DNA of 64,000 nucleotides from Arenibacter hampyeongensis (GCF_002909255.1 NZ_PIOB01000002.1:496001-560000); one strand, 5' to 3'. Shown: positions 1 to 9,980, counted from the first letter of the stretch. Numbers and translations: made by a program. Notes: generated from the letters alone by a model not told the origin.

Positions 1-326
1 CCGATGCAATAGTTTTTCTTGAAGACATTGAAGAAGCCCCCTATCGCATTGATAGGATGTTGACCCAGTTAATGCATGGCAAAACTTTTAATAAGGCTGC
101 TGGATTCGTTTTTGGAGTTTTTAAAGGATGTGACAGCATCCCAGACCCAAAATCTTTTACGTTAAAGGAGGTTATAATGGACCGGATAAAGCCTCTTGGG
201 ATACCCGCGGTTTATGGTATGACTTTTGGCCATATTGAAAACAACTTTACCCTACCTATAGGAATAAAGGCCAAATTGGACACTGATAAAATGACATTGC
301 ATTTATTGGAAAAGGCTGTCGAATAG
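1..326 (+). CDS. LD-carboxypeptidase (S66 family), C-terminal part
   Basis: This is the 3' end of a gene entering from the left edge, with reading frame starting at base 3. The visible residues include EDIEEAPYRIDRMLTQL, typical of peptidase family S66, and FGHIENNFTLPIG, which carries the histidine expected in the family's Ser-Glu-His triad. S66 enzymes are cytoplasmic and remove the terminal D-alanine from recycled muropeptide tetrapeptides. The nucleophile serine lies outside the window. The in-frame ATG at 57 is internal and not a true start. The gene converges on recQ across about 118 bp in which I see no clear terminator. Confidence 0.85.
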   Translation, partial: DAIVFLEDIEEAPYRIDRMLTQLMHGKTFNKAAGFVFGVFKGCDSIPDPKSFTLKEVIMDRIKPLGIPAVYGMTFGHIENNFTLPIGIKAKLDTDKMTLHLLEKAVE

Positions 327-444
327 AAAAAGGTCCAAAACTAGCTTGGCCGATTATTCTTGGGGACATAGAAATTGTCATAAAAGAGCACCACGGCACC
401 TCTTAATGAAGACCACACTTCCCTGATCAAAGAACTGACACCCT

Positions 445-2661
445 TTAATTGGCTACTTCGCTAATAAACTTCAACCTATACAACCTAAGTTCTTCGTCTT
501 CATATTCACCGTCAAATTCCTTTAATGCCACTTCTAGGTCATCGGTTTGGGCCTCTAGGAAATAATCATGGATTTCTTCCTGCTGGTCTTCATCCAACAT
601 CTCATCAATCCAATAGGCTATATTCAATTTGGTTCCACTAAACACAATTTGTTCCATTTCCTTGATCAATTCTTTCAATTCCAATCCTTTGGCGGAAGCA
701 ATGTCATCCAAGGGCAACTTCCTATCCACGTTCTGAATGATGTATAGCTTCAATGATGAATTGGCACCCGTACTTTTTACGATCAAATCGTCCGGTCTCA
801 AAATATTATTATCCTCAACATAGGCGGCAATTAGCTCAATAAAGGGCCTACCGTACTTCTTCGCCTTGCCTTCCCCTACTCCGTAAATATTTACCAATTC
901 ATCCAAGGATATCGGATATTTAAGTGCCATGTCCTCCAAGGAGGGATCCTGAAATACCACAAAAGGAGGCACCCCCAATTTATGGGCTTCTTTTTTTCTT
1001 AAATCCTTTAAAATCTTCAACAAATTATCGTCGGCCACACCGGCAGAGGATTTTGCCGCACTAACTATGGCATCATCGGCCTCCTTATTGTATACATGAT
1101 CCATCGTCATCATAAAGGAGGTAGGGTTCTTTAGGTATTCCTTTCCAGCAGGAGTTACATGAAGAATACCATATTGTTCTATTTCCTTTTTAAGCAGTCC
1201 GGCAACCAGTGCTTGCCGAATCAAAGCCATCCAATATCCCTTATCCCTATCCTTTCCCGTTCCAAAAAATTCCTTCTCATCGGTTTTATGTGAAGATATC
1301 AAGGCGTTAACCTTTCCTATCAATGCCCTGACAATTTCCTTGGATTTAAATTTTTCACTGGTACCCACCACTACATTGATCAATTTAACCACATTGTCTT
1401 TGGCCTCTTGCTTTTCTTTAGGATTTCTGGTATTGTCATCCATTTCGGCACCATCACCGTTAATTTCGTCGAATTCCTCCCCAAAATAATGAAGAATGAA
1501 TTTTCTGCGTGACATTGAGGTTTCTGCATAACCCACAATTTCCTGAAGCAGAGCGTTGCCTATTTCTTGTTCGGCCACAGGCTTTCCAGACATGAATTTT
1601 TCAAGTTTTTCCACATCCTTATACGAGTAAAATGCAAGGCAATGTCCCTCTCCCCCATCTCTTCCGGCCCTTCCAGTCTCTTGATAATAGCTTTCTATGC
1701 TTTTGGGAATATCGTGATGTATAACAAAACGAACATCCGGCTTATCTATACCCATCCCGAAGGCGATGGTCGCCACTACCACATCCACATCTTCCATTAA
1801 AAACATATCCTGATGTTTGGATCTGGTTTTACCATCCAATCCCGCATGGTAAGGTACAGCGCTAACGCCGTTGACTTGCAATACTTGGGCCAACTCCGTT
1901 ACCCTCTTCCTACTTAGACAGTAAATTATACCCGATTTACCAGAATTTTGCTTTACAAAACGAATAATGTCCCCATCAACATTTTGGGTCTTTGGCCTTA
2001 CTTCGTAATAAAGATTTGGTCGATTAAAACTGGCCTTGAATACCTTGGCATCGGTTATACCTAAATTCTTGATAATATCTTCCTGAACTTTGGGAGTGGC
2101 TGTGGCAGTTAGGGCAATTAGAGGAATATTATCACCCAATCTGTTGACAATGGATTTTAGATTGCGATATTCAGGTCTAAAATCGTGTCCCCATTCCGAT
2201 ATGCAGTGTGCCTCATCCACTGCAACGAACGATATTTTCTCGCCTTGTAAAAAATCCACATATTCCTCTTTGGTCAAGGATTCGGGAGCAACGTACAAAA
2301 GCTTGGTCACCCCGCTGCTGACATCCAGTTTCACCTGTCTAATCTCTGTCTTTGTCAATGAAGAGTTTAAAACGTGGGCCACCCCGATCTCACTGGACAC
2401 GTCCCTTATGGCATCAACCTGATTTTTCATTAAGGCTATCAAAGGCGATACCACTATGGCCGTACCTTCCTGCATAAGGGCAGGGAGTTGATAGCAAAGT
2501 GATTTACCGCCACCAGTGGGCATTATTACGAAGGTATTTTTACCTTGTACAATATTCTTAACAACGTTTTCCTGTAAACCTTTAAATTGGGAGAATCCAA
2601 AATATTTCTTTAGGGAGGCATGTAAATCAATCTCATCTATACCCATACCGTACTTCACCAT
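445..2661 (-). CDS. recQ: ATP-dependent DNA helicase RecQ
   Basis: This is a 738-residue superfamily 2 3'-5' DNA helicase for recombination and fork repair. The Walker A motif MPTGGGKSLCY is near residues 47-57, followed by VDEAHCISEWGHDFRP, ALTATATP and the motif VI segment GRAGRDG. A winged-helix (RQC) region follows, then an HRDC-like region near residues 590-660. The four cysteines that bind zinc in E. coli RecQ are not present: the segment reads SMSRRKFILHYFGEEF and then an acidic stretch (GDGAEMDDN). From memory this is seen in other flavobacterial RecQ proteins. The gene is divergent from kdsD, with a perfect palindrome 37 bp upstream of the ATG. Confidence 0.95.
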   Translation of the reverse strand: MVKYGMGIDEIDLHASLKKYFGFSQFKGLQENVVKNIVQGKNTFVIMPTGGGKSLCYQLPALMQEGTAIVVSPLIALMKNQVDAIRDVSSEIGVAHVLNSSLTKTEIRQVKLDVSSGVTKLLYVAPESLTKEEYVDFLQGEKISFVAVDEAHCISEWGHDFRPEYRNLKSIVNRLGDNIPLIALTATATPKVQEDIIKNLGITDAKVFKASFNRPNLYYEVRPKTQNVDGDIIRFVKQNSGKSGIIYCLSRKRVTELAQVLQVNGVSAVPYHAGLDGKTRSKHQDMFLMEDVDVVVATIAFGMGIDKPDVRFVIHHDIPKSIESYYQETGRAGRDGGEGHCLAFYSYKDVEKLEKFMSGKPVAEQEIGNALLQEIVGYAETSMSRRKFILHYFGEEFDEINGDGAEMDDNTRNPKEKQEAKDNVVKLINVVVGTSEKFKSKEIVRALIGKVNALISSHKTDEKEFFGTGKDRDKGYWMALIRQALVAGLLKKEIEQYGILHVTPAGKEYLKNPTSFMMTMDHVYNKEADDAIVSAAKSSAGVADDNLLKILKDLRKKEAHKLGVPPFVVFQDPSLEDMALKYPISLDELVNIYGVGEGKAKKYGRPFIELIAAYVEDNNILRPDDLIVKSTGANSSLKLYIIQNVDRKLPLDDIASAKGLELKELIKEMEQIVFSGTKLNIAYWIDEMLDEDQQEEIHDYFLEAQTDDLEVALKEFDGEYEDEELRLYRLKFISEVAN

Positions 2662-2697
2662 TTTTATTAATATATTATTGACACCAAAGCCAAAAAG

Positions 2698-2720
2698 AAA
2701 TTCCTTAAGTTAAGGAATTT
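2698..2720. promoter_or_regulatory. Perfect 23-bp palindrome upstream of recQ
   Basis: Two 11-bp arms, AAATTCCTTAA and TTAAGGAATTT, flank a single central G in the recQ/kdsD divergent intergenic region. It could be a regulator binding site or a small hairpin in the recQ leader. No U-tract follows in the recQ direction, so a terminator is unlikely. Confidence 0.45.
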
Positions 2721-2856
2721 TTGTCTTTTTAGTAAGTATTTATTGTAAATAAATTTGTTCAAATTTAAAATATACTATAAAATTAAGTTTATGTAATTTT
2801 GTAGAATAAATATAAGACTTTCTTTTAGGAAAATCATCACATAATTTTAAATTACT

Positions 2857-3822
2857 TTGAGCGATACCAAAGCTATATTGGCCATAGCGAAGAAAACCAT
2901 TGAAACTGAGGCCGCGGCAATATCCCATTTAGGCTCCCTCTTAAACGAAGACTTTTCCAATGCTGTGGAATGCATCAGACATTCTAAAGGCAGGGTTATA
3001 ATTTCCGGTATCGGAAAAAGTGCCATCATTGCCTCCAAAATTGTTGCTACCCTAAATTCTACAGGAACCCCATCTATTTTTATGCATGCCGCAGACGCCA
3101 TCCATGGAGATCTTGGCACCATTCAGAAAAACGATGTGGTTATCTGCATTTCCAAAAGTGGAAATACAGCCGAAATTAAAATGCTGGTACCGCTAATCAA
3201 AAGTGGGAACAATAAATTAATAGGGATGACAGGAAACCCTGATTCCTTCTTGGCCAATAATGCGGACCATATATTAAATACCTATGTTGAGAAGGAAGCC
3301 TGCCCCAATAATCTGGCACCTACCACCAGCACAACTGCCCAATTGGTTATAGGCGATGCCCTGGCAATTTGCCTTTTGGAACTAAAAGGGTTCAGCAGTA
3401 AGGACTTTGCAAAATACCACCCGGGTGGTGCTTTGGGCAAGAAACTGTATTTAAGGGTCGGCGATATTTCAAATAATAATCAAATCCCCCAAGTGCTTAC
3501 TACTACCGATGTAAAATCTGTAATCGTTGAGATCTCTGAAAAAATGTTGGGGGCTACAGCGGTATTGGAGAATAATAAAATTGTTGGTATAATTACCGAT
3601 GGGGATATTAGGCGTATGCTCAACAAATTTGACAACATATATGGTTTAACCGCCAAAGATATTATGAGCATAACACCCAAAACCATTGCCGTGGACGTAC
3701 TTGCCGTAAAAGCTTTGGAATTAATGCAGGCTAAAAACATATCACAATTATTGGTTGTTGAAGGGGAAAATTACAAAGGAATAGTACATTTACACAATTT
3801 AATAAAAGAAGGCATACTATAA
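2857..3822 (+). CDS. kdsD: Arabinose-5-phosphate isomerase, KpsF/GutQ family
   Basis: This 321-residue enzyme interconverts ribulose-5-phosphate and arabinose-5-phosphate, the first step to the Kdo sugar of lipopolysaccharide. An N-terminal SIS domain (about residues 35-170) contains GIGKSAIIASK and HAADAIHGDLG. The hallmark KYHPGGALGKKL follows, then two CBS domains (about 205-320). The start is a TTG; no in-frame ATG lies nearby, and the residues after it (SDTKAILAIAKKTIE) match the expected N-terminus. A possible -7 box TAATTTTG sits at 2794-2801. It heads the operon kdsD-tatC-AhpD-like-lptB, which pairs LPS precursor synthesis with LPS export. Confidence 0.92.
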   Translation: MSDTKAILAIAKKTIETEAAAISHLGSLLNEDFSNAVECIRHSKGRVIISGIGKSAIIASKIVATLNSTGTPSIFMHAADAIHGDLGTIQKNDVVICISKSGNTAEIKMLVPLIKSGNNKLIGMTGNPDSFLANNADHILNTYVEKEACPNNLAPTTSTTAQLVIGDALAICLLELKGFSSKDFAKYHPGGALGKKLYLRVGDISNNNQIPQVLTTTDVKSVIVEISEKMLGATAVLENNKIVGIITDGDIRRMLNKFDNIYGLTAKDIMSITPKTIAVDVLAVKALELMQAKNISQLLVVEGENYKGIVHLHNLIKEGIL

Positions 3823-4661
3823 TGGCAAAAAACATTAAGATCCCAAATGAAATGTCGTTCCTGGACCATTTGGAAGAACTAAGATGGCATTTAATACGAT
3901 CAACCCTAGCCATCGTTATTATTGGAGGAATAGCTTTTCTAATGAAAGGCTTTATTTTTGATACAGTCATTTTCGGCCCTATGATGCCAGATTTTCCAAC
4001 TTACCATGTATTTTGTGACTTTTCAAAGATGCTAGGTTTTAGTGAGGCCTTCTGTAATACCGAACCAGAATTTACAGTGCAGAGCAGACAAATGTCCGAA
4101 CAATTTTCCGCACATATTTGGACCTCCATTTGGGCTGGTTTCATCATTGGCTTTCCTTATGTACTATATGAATTGTGGAAATTTATTGCTCCTGGTCTTT
4201 ATGACAATGAGCGCCAGAATGCGCGGGGATTTATCTTTATAGCTTCCTCTCTTTTCTTTATGGGGGTATTGTTTGGATACTATGTGGTAGCCCCTTTGTC
4301 CATTAATTTCCTAGGGAGTTACTCTATAAGTGACACCGTAGTGCGTGAAATAGATTTGGTATCCTATATCTCCACCGTTAGAGCATCAGTGATTGCTTGC
4401 GGTTTAATTTTTGAATTGCCCATTATCATATATTTCTTGACAAAAATAGGTCTGGTTACCCCTGAAATACTACGTAAATACAGAAAAATAGCCCTTGTAG
4501 TAGTACTTATTCTATCTGCTGTAATTACACCACCGGACGTAGCCAGTCAGATCATTGTGGCAGTACCCATTTTAATCCTTTATCAAGTGAGTATCTACAT
4601 CTCCAAGGTTGTATTGAGAAGAGAGGCCAAAAAACAGAAGAAAAATGTCAAATCAAGTTAA
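3822..4661 (+). CDS. tatC: Twin-arginine translocase subunit TatC
   Basis: This 279-residue inner-membrane core of the Tat pathway recognises twin-arginine signal peptides and exports folded proteins. It opens with MSFLDHLEELRWHLIRS, the classic TatC signature, and has about six hydrophobic helices, including GFIIGFPYVLYELWKFIAPGL. The insert between helices 1 and 2 (around residues 50-95) is longer than in E. coli TatC; I believe this is common in Bacteroidota. The ATG overlaps the stop of kdsD by one base, which implies translational coupling. No tatA gene is adjacent. Confidence 0.95.
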   Translation: MAKNIKIPNEMSFLDHLEELRWHLIRSTLAIVIIGGIAFLMKGFIFDTVIFGPMMPDFPTYHVFCDFSKMLGFSEAFCNTEPEFTVQSRQMSEQFSAHIWTSIWAGFIIGFPYVLYELWKFIAPGLYDNERQNARGFIFIASSLFFMGVLFGYYVVAPLSINFLGSYSISDTVVREIDLVSYISTVRASVIACGLIFELPIIIYFLTKIGLVTPEILRKYRKIALVVVLILSAVITPPDVASQIIVAVPILILYQVSIYISKVVLRREAKKQKKNVKSS

Positions 4662-4995
4662 GGAGTTTAATGACTATCGTTCCAAAATGAACGAAAAGTT
4701 ACTCGCTCACAACAATAAGATAATTAAAAGAATTTTCAACCTGGACACCAATGCCTATGCCGCTGGTGCTTTGGATGTAAAGACCAAGGAACTTTTGGGA
4801 CTTGTTGCCTCTGCAGTGCTTCGTTGCGATGATTGTGTTAAATACCATTTGGAAAGCTCGTTCAATGAGGGTGCAAGTAAGGAAGAAGTTATGGAAACTT
4901 TGGGAATAGCCACCCTTGTGGGCGGCACTATAGTAGTACCCCATTTGAGAAGAGCCTATGAATATTGGGAAGAATTGGAAAAACAGGAAGGTTAA
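4645..4995 (+). CDS. Carboxymuconolactone decarboxylase/AhpD-like protein
   Basis: This 116-residue all-alpha protein of the AhpD/CMD superfamily has a CxxC redox pair in RCDDCVKYHLESSF, followed by EVMETLGIATLVGG as in the family. AhpD-like proteins act as small thiol peroxidase partners or disulfide reductants; true decarboxylase activity is unlikely. The start overlaps the end of tatC by 17 bp, so it belongs to the same operon. The substrate is unknown. Confidence 0.85.
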   Translation: MSNQVKEFNDYRSKMNEKLLAHNNKIIKRIFNLDTNAYAAGALDVKTKELLGLVASAVLRCDDCVKYHLESSFNEGASKEEVMETLGIATLVGGTIVVPHLRRAYEYWEELEKQEG

Positions 4996-5033
4996 AAAAA
5001 TTACAATATCTTTTCCCTAACTAATATAAGGCT

Positions 5034-5041
5034 TAGTTTTG
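5034..5041 (+). promoter_or_regulatory. Possible -7 box TAGTTTTG ahead of lptB
   Basis: The octamer matches the Bacteroidota -7 consensus TAnnTTTG; the -33 region is only T-rich. It overlaps the in-frame TTG at 5039, so a transcript from here would begin after that TTG. This favours ATG 5060 as the lptB start. Confidence 0.35.
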
Positions 5042-5059
5042 GAGGATAGCAAAGGTACT

Positions 5060-5800
5060 ATGAAGCTAAGAGCAGATAATATAATGAAGTCCTACCGAGG
5101 GCGACAAGTGGTTAAGGGAATTTCCTTGGAAGTTAACCAAGGAGAGATTGTTGGTTTATTGGGTCCCAATGGTGCCGGAAAAACTACATCGTTCTATATG
5201 ATCGTAGGTTTGATCAAGCCCAATGGCGGCAATATTTATCTGGATAAAATGGAAATCACGCGCTTTCCCATGTACAAAAGAGCGCAAAATGGTATTGGTT
5301 ATTTGGCACAGGAAGCCTCTGTATTTAGGAAATTAAGCATCGAAAAAAATATTCTCAGCGTACTTCAATTGACCAACTTGAGCAAAAAAGAGCAGTTGAT
5401 GAAAATGGAATCGCTTATAGAGGAATTTGGACTGGGCCATATTCGAAAAAACCGGGGCGATCTTTTATCCGGGGGCGAAAGAAGGAGAACTGAAATAGCT
5501 AGAGCCTTGGCCACAGACCCCAAATTTATATTATTGGATGAACCCTTTGCCGGAGTAGACCCCGTTGCCGTTGAGGATATACAAAGAATTGTGGCCCAGC
5601 TTAAAAATAAGAATATTGGTATTTTAATTACAGATCACAACGTACAGGAAACCCTGGCGATTACAGAACGCTCTTATTTAATGTTTGAAGGAGGCATCCT
5701 TAAATCTGGGATTCCCGAAGATTTGGCAGCCGATGAAATGGTCCGAAAAGTGTATTTGGGACAAAATTTTGAACTACGTAAAAAGAAACTGGATTTTTAA
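5060..5800 (+). CDS. lptB: LPS export ABC transporter ATP-binding protein LptB
   Basis: This 246-residue ATPase powers the LptBFG complex that extracts lipopolysaccharide from the inner membrane. It has Walker [10 protein letters not shown], a Q-loop region (YLAQEASVF), signature [16 protein letters not shown], Walker [13 protein letters not shown] and H-loop ITDHN. An upstream in-frame TTG (5039) would add seven residues, but it lies in a -7 promoter-like box and [15 protein letters not shown] is the usual flavobacterial N-terminus, so ATG 5060 is preferred. It is last in the kdsD operon and converges on pssA. Confidence 0.94.
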   Translation: MKLRADNIMKSYRGRQVVKGISLEVNQGEIVGLLGPNGAGKTTSFYMIVGLIKPNGGNIYLDKMEITRFPMYKRAQNGIGYLAQEASVFRKLSIEKNILSVLQLTNLSKKEQLMKMESLIEEFGLGHIRKNRGDLLSGGERRRTEIARALATDPKFILLDEPFAGVDPVAVEDIQRIVAQLKNKNIGILITDHNVQETLAITERSYLMFEGGILKSGIPEDLAADEMVRKVYLGQNFELRKKKLDF

Positions 5801-5927
5801 TTTTTTTTGAACCACTTGCAAATCCTTAGTTCTTTATTAGTATTGTATTTCCCTAAACCAACACTACTAATACACCTCTTTCTAAAAATTACTGCAATCA
5901 ACTGCTCCAATGGTAATATTACAGCAC

Positions 5928-6689
5928 TCAAACGGTTTTTGGGACATTTAATTGATTCACCAGGGAACTTATAATGTAGAAGGCAATAATGGCCGGAATA
6001 GCCATAAATTTCATGGTAAGGATAAGCACAAAACTTACCACTATAAAAATATAACGCAATGCGTTATCCTTAAAACCCCAATTTTTAAACTTCAAGGCAA
6101 AAAGGCCAATTCGTGCATTCAGCAAATAGGAACTCAGTAGGGTTGTACCGATCAAAAACCATTTATTGAGGATTATGGTATTTAAAAAATCATTGTTATG
6201 ATATAGCAATATTAGTGGAAAGGAAAGTATCAGCAGGGCATTGGCCGGAGTAGGAAGTCCCACAAATGAGGAAACCTGATTCTCATCCAGATTAAATTTC
6301 GCCAAACGATATGCCGAAGCCAAGGTAATCAGAAAACCAAAAAAAGGAAGCAACGGAATATCAAATGCCGCCCACCTCATTGTTTCTGCTGAATCCAATT
6401 GCAGTCCTATATTCCATCCACCGCTATAAGACATACTCAATAGCTGAAACATTACAATACCAGGCACCAACCCACTGGTAATCATATCGGCTAGGGAATC
6501 CAATTGCAGTCCCAATTCACTCTTTACATCCAATACACGGGCCGCCAATCCATCAAAAAAATCAAAGAATATGCCCAAAAAAACAAAAGCCGCAGCCAAC
6601 TCCAATTTATTCAAAACAGCAAACACAGTGGCCACACAACCACAAAAAACATTTAACAAGGTTATAATATTGGGAATATGGCGTTTCAT
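5928..6689 (-). CDS. pssA: CDP-diacylglycerol-serine O-phosphatidyltransferase
   Basis: This 253-residue integral membrane enzyme makes phosphatidylserine, the precursor of phosphatidylethanolamine. The CDP-alcohol phosphotransferase motif DGx2ARx8Gx3Dx3D is intact in residues about 45-70 (DGLAARVLDVKSELGLQ, then D and D at the expected spacing). Several hydrophobic helices follow. It is a single-gene unit divergent from the DUF4105 gene and convergent with lptB. Confidence 0.93.
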   Translation of the reverse strand: MKRHIPNIITLLNVFCGCVATVFAVLNKLELAAAFVFLGIFFDFFDGLAARVLDVKSELGLQLDSLADMITSGLVPGIVMFQLLSMSYSGGWNIGLQLDSAETMRWAAFDIPLLPFFGFLITLASAYRLAKFNLDENQVSSFVGLPTPANALLILSFPLILLYHNNDFLNTIILNKWFLIGTTLLSSYLLNARIGLFALKFKNWGFKDNALRYIFIVVSFVLILTMKFMAIPAIIAFYIISSLVNQLNVPKTV

Positions 6690-6884
6690 AGTTCTATTTT
6701 TAAATCATTTAATACCAAAATCTGCAGAATTCAGGTAGGTACCGTTGCGTAAAAATACCATTTATTAAAAAATGCTGTTAAAATATATCCTGTTTTTTAT
6801 AATACCCTATACTATGCTACACAAATCCTTTAAATTATTCGATATTTGCGTTGATATTTTCAAAAATTAGTGGCCCTACAGTAT

Positions 6885-8069
6885 ATGCGTATAAAGATTC
6901 TTTTTTTTACCTTTTTTTTAGGCCTAATATCCTTCGGTACTGCACAGCTGAGGGAATTGACCCCTGAAGCCCAAATAAGCGTTTTAACCTGTGGCTCGGG
7001 CAATGACCTATACACCACATTTGGCCATAGTGCAATTAGAATCCAGGATTCCGCACAAGGAATGGACTGGGTATATAATTATGGGACCTTTAATTTTGAT
7101 CCGCCCATGTTTTACATGGAGTTCGCTATGGGCAAATTATACTACTCATTGAGCAAGCAGGACATGCCCAACTTTTTGTACGCCTACGAAATGGAAAACA
7201 GATGGGTAAAAGAACAACTTTTACAGCTTACACCCTTACAAAAAAATGAGCTGTTCCAATTTTTGGAAAACAATTATCGCCCTGAAAACAGGGACTATAA
7301 ATACGATTTCTTTTTTAACAATTGCGCCACCAAAATAGGCGACGTATTGCAAGAAGCACTAGGTGAAAAATTACTGTTCAACGAAGGGCATTTAGAAAAA
7401 AAATACACCTTCAGACAACTGATCCACCAAAACCTAATCGCCAATTCTTGGTCCAGCTTTGGGATAGACCTCGCTTTAGGTTCAGTGATCGACAAGACAG
7501 CCACCGTAAGGCAACATATGTTCTTACCCATTTATGTTATGCAACAATTGGGCAATACTACCTTGGCAGACCATGATCTTGTACTTAGGGAAAGAACCAT
7601 ATTGGATTCCGTAAAACAGAAGGGAAAGGGCTACTTCCTGGCCTCTCCCCTATTTTGGATCTTGGCCTTGCTAGTCTTTGTTCTTGTTATAACTTATATT
7701 GATTACAAAAATCATATTAGGAGCAGGGTCATAGATTCCCTATTATTTTTTATGACTGGTTTAGCCGGAGTTCTATTGGTTTTTCTTTGGTTTTTTACTG
7801 ACCATACGGCCACAGCCAACAACTTTAATATTTTATGGGTATTCCCATTAAATTTAATTGTTGGTTTTATAATTCTTAAAAAGAATAATAATCCGGTGTG
7901 GCTGCCCAAATACCTATTATTTCTATTGGGATTATTGGGCTTGACCCTAATTTTGGGAATATTCAAAATACAGGTGTTCTCCTCTCTAGCCATACCACTT
8001 TGGATTATGCTGGGCGTGAGATATCTTTTTTTATGGAAGTATTTCCAGCAACAAATAAGTTTAAAATAA
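6885..8069 (+). CDS. DUF4105 (Lnb-like) membrane protein
   Basis: This protein of 394 residues has a signal peptide (MRIKILFFTFFLGLISFGTA), a periplasmic domain of about 230 residues with GNDLYTTFGHSAIRI and the motif FFNNCATKIGD, then four or five transmembrane helices. The periplasmic part resembles the DUF4105/lacto-N-biosidase-like N-terminal domain common in Bacteroidota. The conserved His and Cys suggest a hydrolase, which is inference. A GTG at 6870 is in frame, but ATG 6885 places the signal peptide at the N-terminus. It lies 8 bp before the ABC-F gene and is probably co-transcribed with it. Confidence 0.85.
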   Translation: MRIKILFFTFFLGLISFGTAQLRELTPEAQISVLTCGSGNDLYTTFGHSAIRIQDSAQGMDWVYNYGTFNFDPPMFYMEFAMGKLYYSLSKQDMPNFLYAYEMENRWVKEQLLQLTPLQKNELFQFLENNYRPENRDYKYDFFFNNCATKIGDVLQEALGEKLLFNEGHLEKKYTFRQLIHQNLIANSWSSFGIDLALGSVIDKTATVRQHMFLPIYVMQQLGNTTLADHDLVLRERTILDSVKQKGKGYFLASPLFWILALLVFVLVITYIDYKNHIRSRVIDSLLFFMTGLAGVLLVFLWFFTDHTATANNFNILWVFPLNLIVGFIILKKNNNPVWLPKYLLFLLGLLGLTLILGIFKIQVFSSLAIPLWIMLGVRYLFLWKYFQQQISLK

Positions 8070-8077
8070 AACCTTAA

Positions 8078-9958
8078 ATGAACCTACTTACTGTAGAAAA
8101 CATATCCAAATCATTTGGCGAGTTATCACTTTTTTCAAATATATCCTTTGGCATCAATAAAGACCAAAAGATTGCACTTATAGCAAAAAATGGAAGTGGT
8201 AAAACTTCCATCCTAAATATACTTTCGGGAAAGGATGCTTCCGATACTGGCCAAATTAATAGCCGAAAAGGTATTCGAATTTCATTTTTGGAACAAGAAC
8301 CTGAATTAGACCACCTATTGACTATTGAAGAAACAATTTTCGCTTCTGACAACGAGGTACTAAAGGTTATTCAAAACTACGAACACGCTCTTCACAATCC
8401 TGAGGATGAAAACGCCTACCAAAAGGCGTTTGAAGCTATGGAACGTTATGATGCATGGGATTTTGAAACGCAATACAAGCAGATCCTGTTCAAATTAAAA
8501 TTGGAAGATCTTGATGTAAAGGTTGGCCTGCTCTCTGGGGGACAAAAAAAGAGATTGGCTTTGGCAAATGCCCTTATCAATAGACCAGACCTTCTTATTT
8601 TAGATGAACCTACCAACCATTTGGACCTTGAAATGATCGAGTGGCTGGAACAGTATTTCGCAAAGGAAAACATGACCCTGTTCATGGTTACCCATGATCG
8701 CTATTTCCTGGAACGCGTCTGTAATGAAATCATAGAGCTGGACAATGGCCAGCTGTATTCCTATAAGGGCAATTATTCCTATTATTTGGAGAAAAGGGAA
8801 GCGCGTATAGAACAGGAAGTCGTAGAACAGCATAAATCCAAGATTTTATTTAAGAAAGAATTGGATTGGATGCGTAGGCAGCCCAAAGCGCGAACCACAA
8901 AATCCAAGTCGAGAATAGACGATTTTCATACCATTAAGGAAAAGGCCAGTCAACGACGAAAAGAACACGAGGTACAGCTGGAAATTAATATGGAACGAAT
9001 GGGGAGTAAAATTGTTGAGCTCCATAAAATATCCAAATCTTATCCCAATAAACCCATTTTGGATAAATTTGAATATAATTTCCTTAAGGGGGAGCGCATA
9101 GGCATTATTGGAAAAAATGGTACCGGAAAATCTACCTTTTTAAATATATTGAGTGGTGTTGATCAGCCGGACGGTGGCAAGGTGATCATAGGAGAAACCA
9201 TTAAGTTTGGATATTACACCCAAGATGGCATTGCCATAAAGGAAGGACAAAAAGTTATTGATGTCATCCGCGAATTTGGGGATTACATTCCCTTAATGAA
9301 AGGAAAACAAATTTCTGCCCAGCAATTATTGGAACGTTTTCTATTCGACCGTAAAAAGCAGTACGATTTTGTTGAGAAATTAAGCGGGGGGGAGCGTAAG
9401 CGTTTGTATTTATGTACGGTATTGATACAAAATCCGAACTTTCTGATTTTAGATGAACCTACAAACGATTTGGATATAGTTACCCTCAATGTACTGGAAA
9501 GCTTTCTACTCGACTTCCCTGGCTGTCTTTTGGTAGTTTCCCATGATAGGTACTTTATGGATAAAATTGTAGACCACCTTTTTGTTTTTAGGGGGAATGC
9601 CGAAATTGAGGACTTTCCGGGCAACTATTCAGATTTCAGATCATACGAAGACAGTAATGTTCAGGAAAGCAAGGCTATCAAGGAAAAAGCTGTAGAAATA
9701 AAAAATTCCAAAAACACCTGGAAGGCGGAAGAAACAGAAAAAAAACCTTCCTTTTTGGAACAAAAGGAATATAAACAATTGGAAAAGGAAATACAGAAAC
9801 TGGAATCCAAAAAGGAGGAAATCCAGAATAAATTTACGGACAGCGCCCTTTCAGGAGATGAAATCTCCAAATTATCCATTAAGCTAAAAGAAATAACTGA
9901 TTCCATAGAAGAAAAAACGGAACGCTGGTTTGAACTTTCGATGGCCATGGGCGAATAG
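8078..9958 (+). CDS. ABC-F family ATPase (Uup-like)
   Basis: This 626-residue soluble protein has two ABC domains and no membrane segment. Walker A motifs are AKNGSGKTS and GKNGTGKST; signature motifs are LLSGGQKKRLALA and LSGGERKRLYL. A linker arm lies between the domains (about residues 240-320). The C-terminal coiled coil (about 555-626) is the mark of the Uup branch. ABC-F proteins act at the ribosomal E-site or, for Uup, in tolerance to excision of mobile DNA; the exact role here is not fixed. Confidence 0.93.
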   Translation: MNLLTVENISKSFGELSLFSNISFGINKDQKIALIAKNGSGKTSILNILSGKDASDTGQINSRKGIRISFLEQEPELDHLLTIEETIFASDNEVLKVIQNYEHALHNPEDENAYQKAFEAMERYDAWDFETQYKQILFKLKLEDLDVKVGLLSGGQKKRLALANALINRPDLLILDEPTNHLDLEMIEWLEQYFAKENMTLFMVTHDRYFLERVCNEIIELDNGQLYSYKGNYSYYLEKREARIEQEVVEQHKSKILFKKELDWMRRQPKARTTKSKSRIDDFHTIKEKASQRRKEHEVQLEINMERMGSKIVELHKISKSYPNKPILDKFEYNFLKGERIGIIGKNGTGKSTFLNILSGVDQPDGGKVIIGETIKFGYYTQDGIAIKEGQKVIDVIREFGDYIPLMKGKQISAQQLLERFLFDRKKQYDFVEKLSGGERKRLYLCTVLIQNPNFLILDEPTNDLDIVTLNVLESFLLDFPGCLLVVSHDRYFMDKIVDHLFVFRGNAEIEDFPGNYSDFRSYEDSNVQESKAIKEKAVEIKNSKNTWKAEETEKKPSFLEQKEYKQLEKEIQKLESKKEEIQNKFTDSALSGDEISKLSIKLKEITDSIEEKTERWFELSMAMGE

Positions 9959-9980
9959 TTCTTAAAAAATAGAGCGTAAG

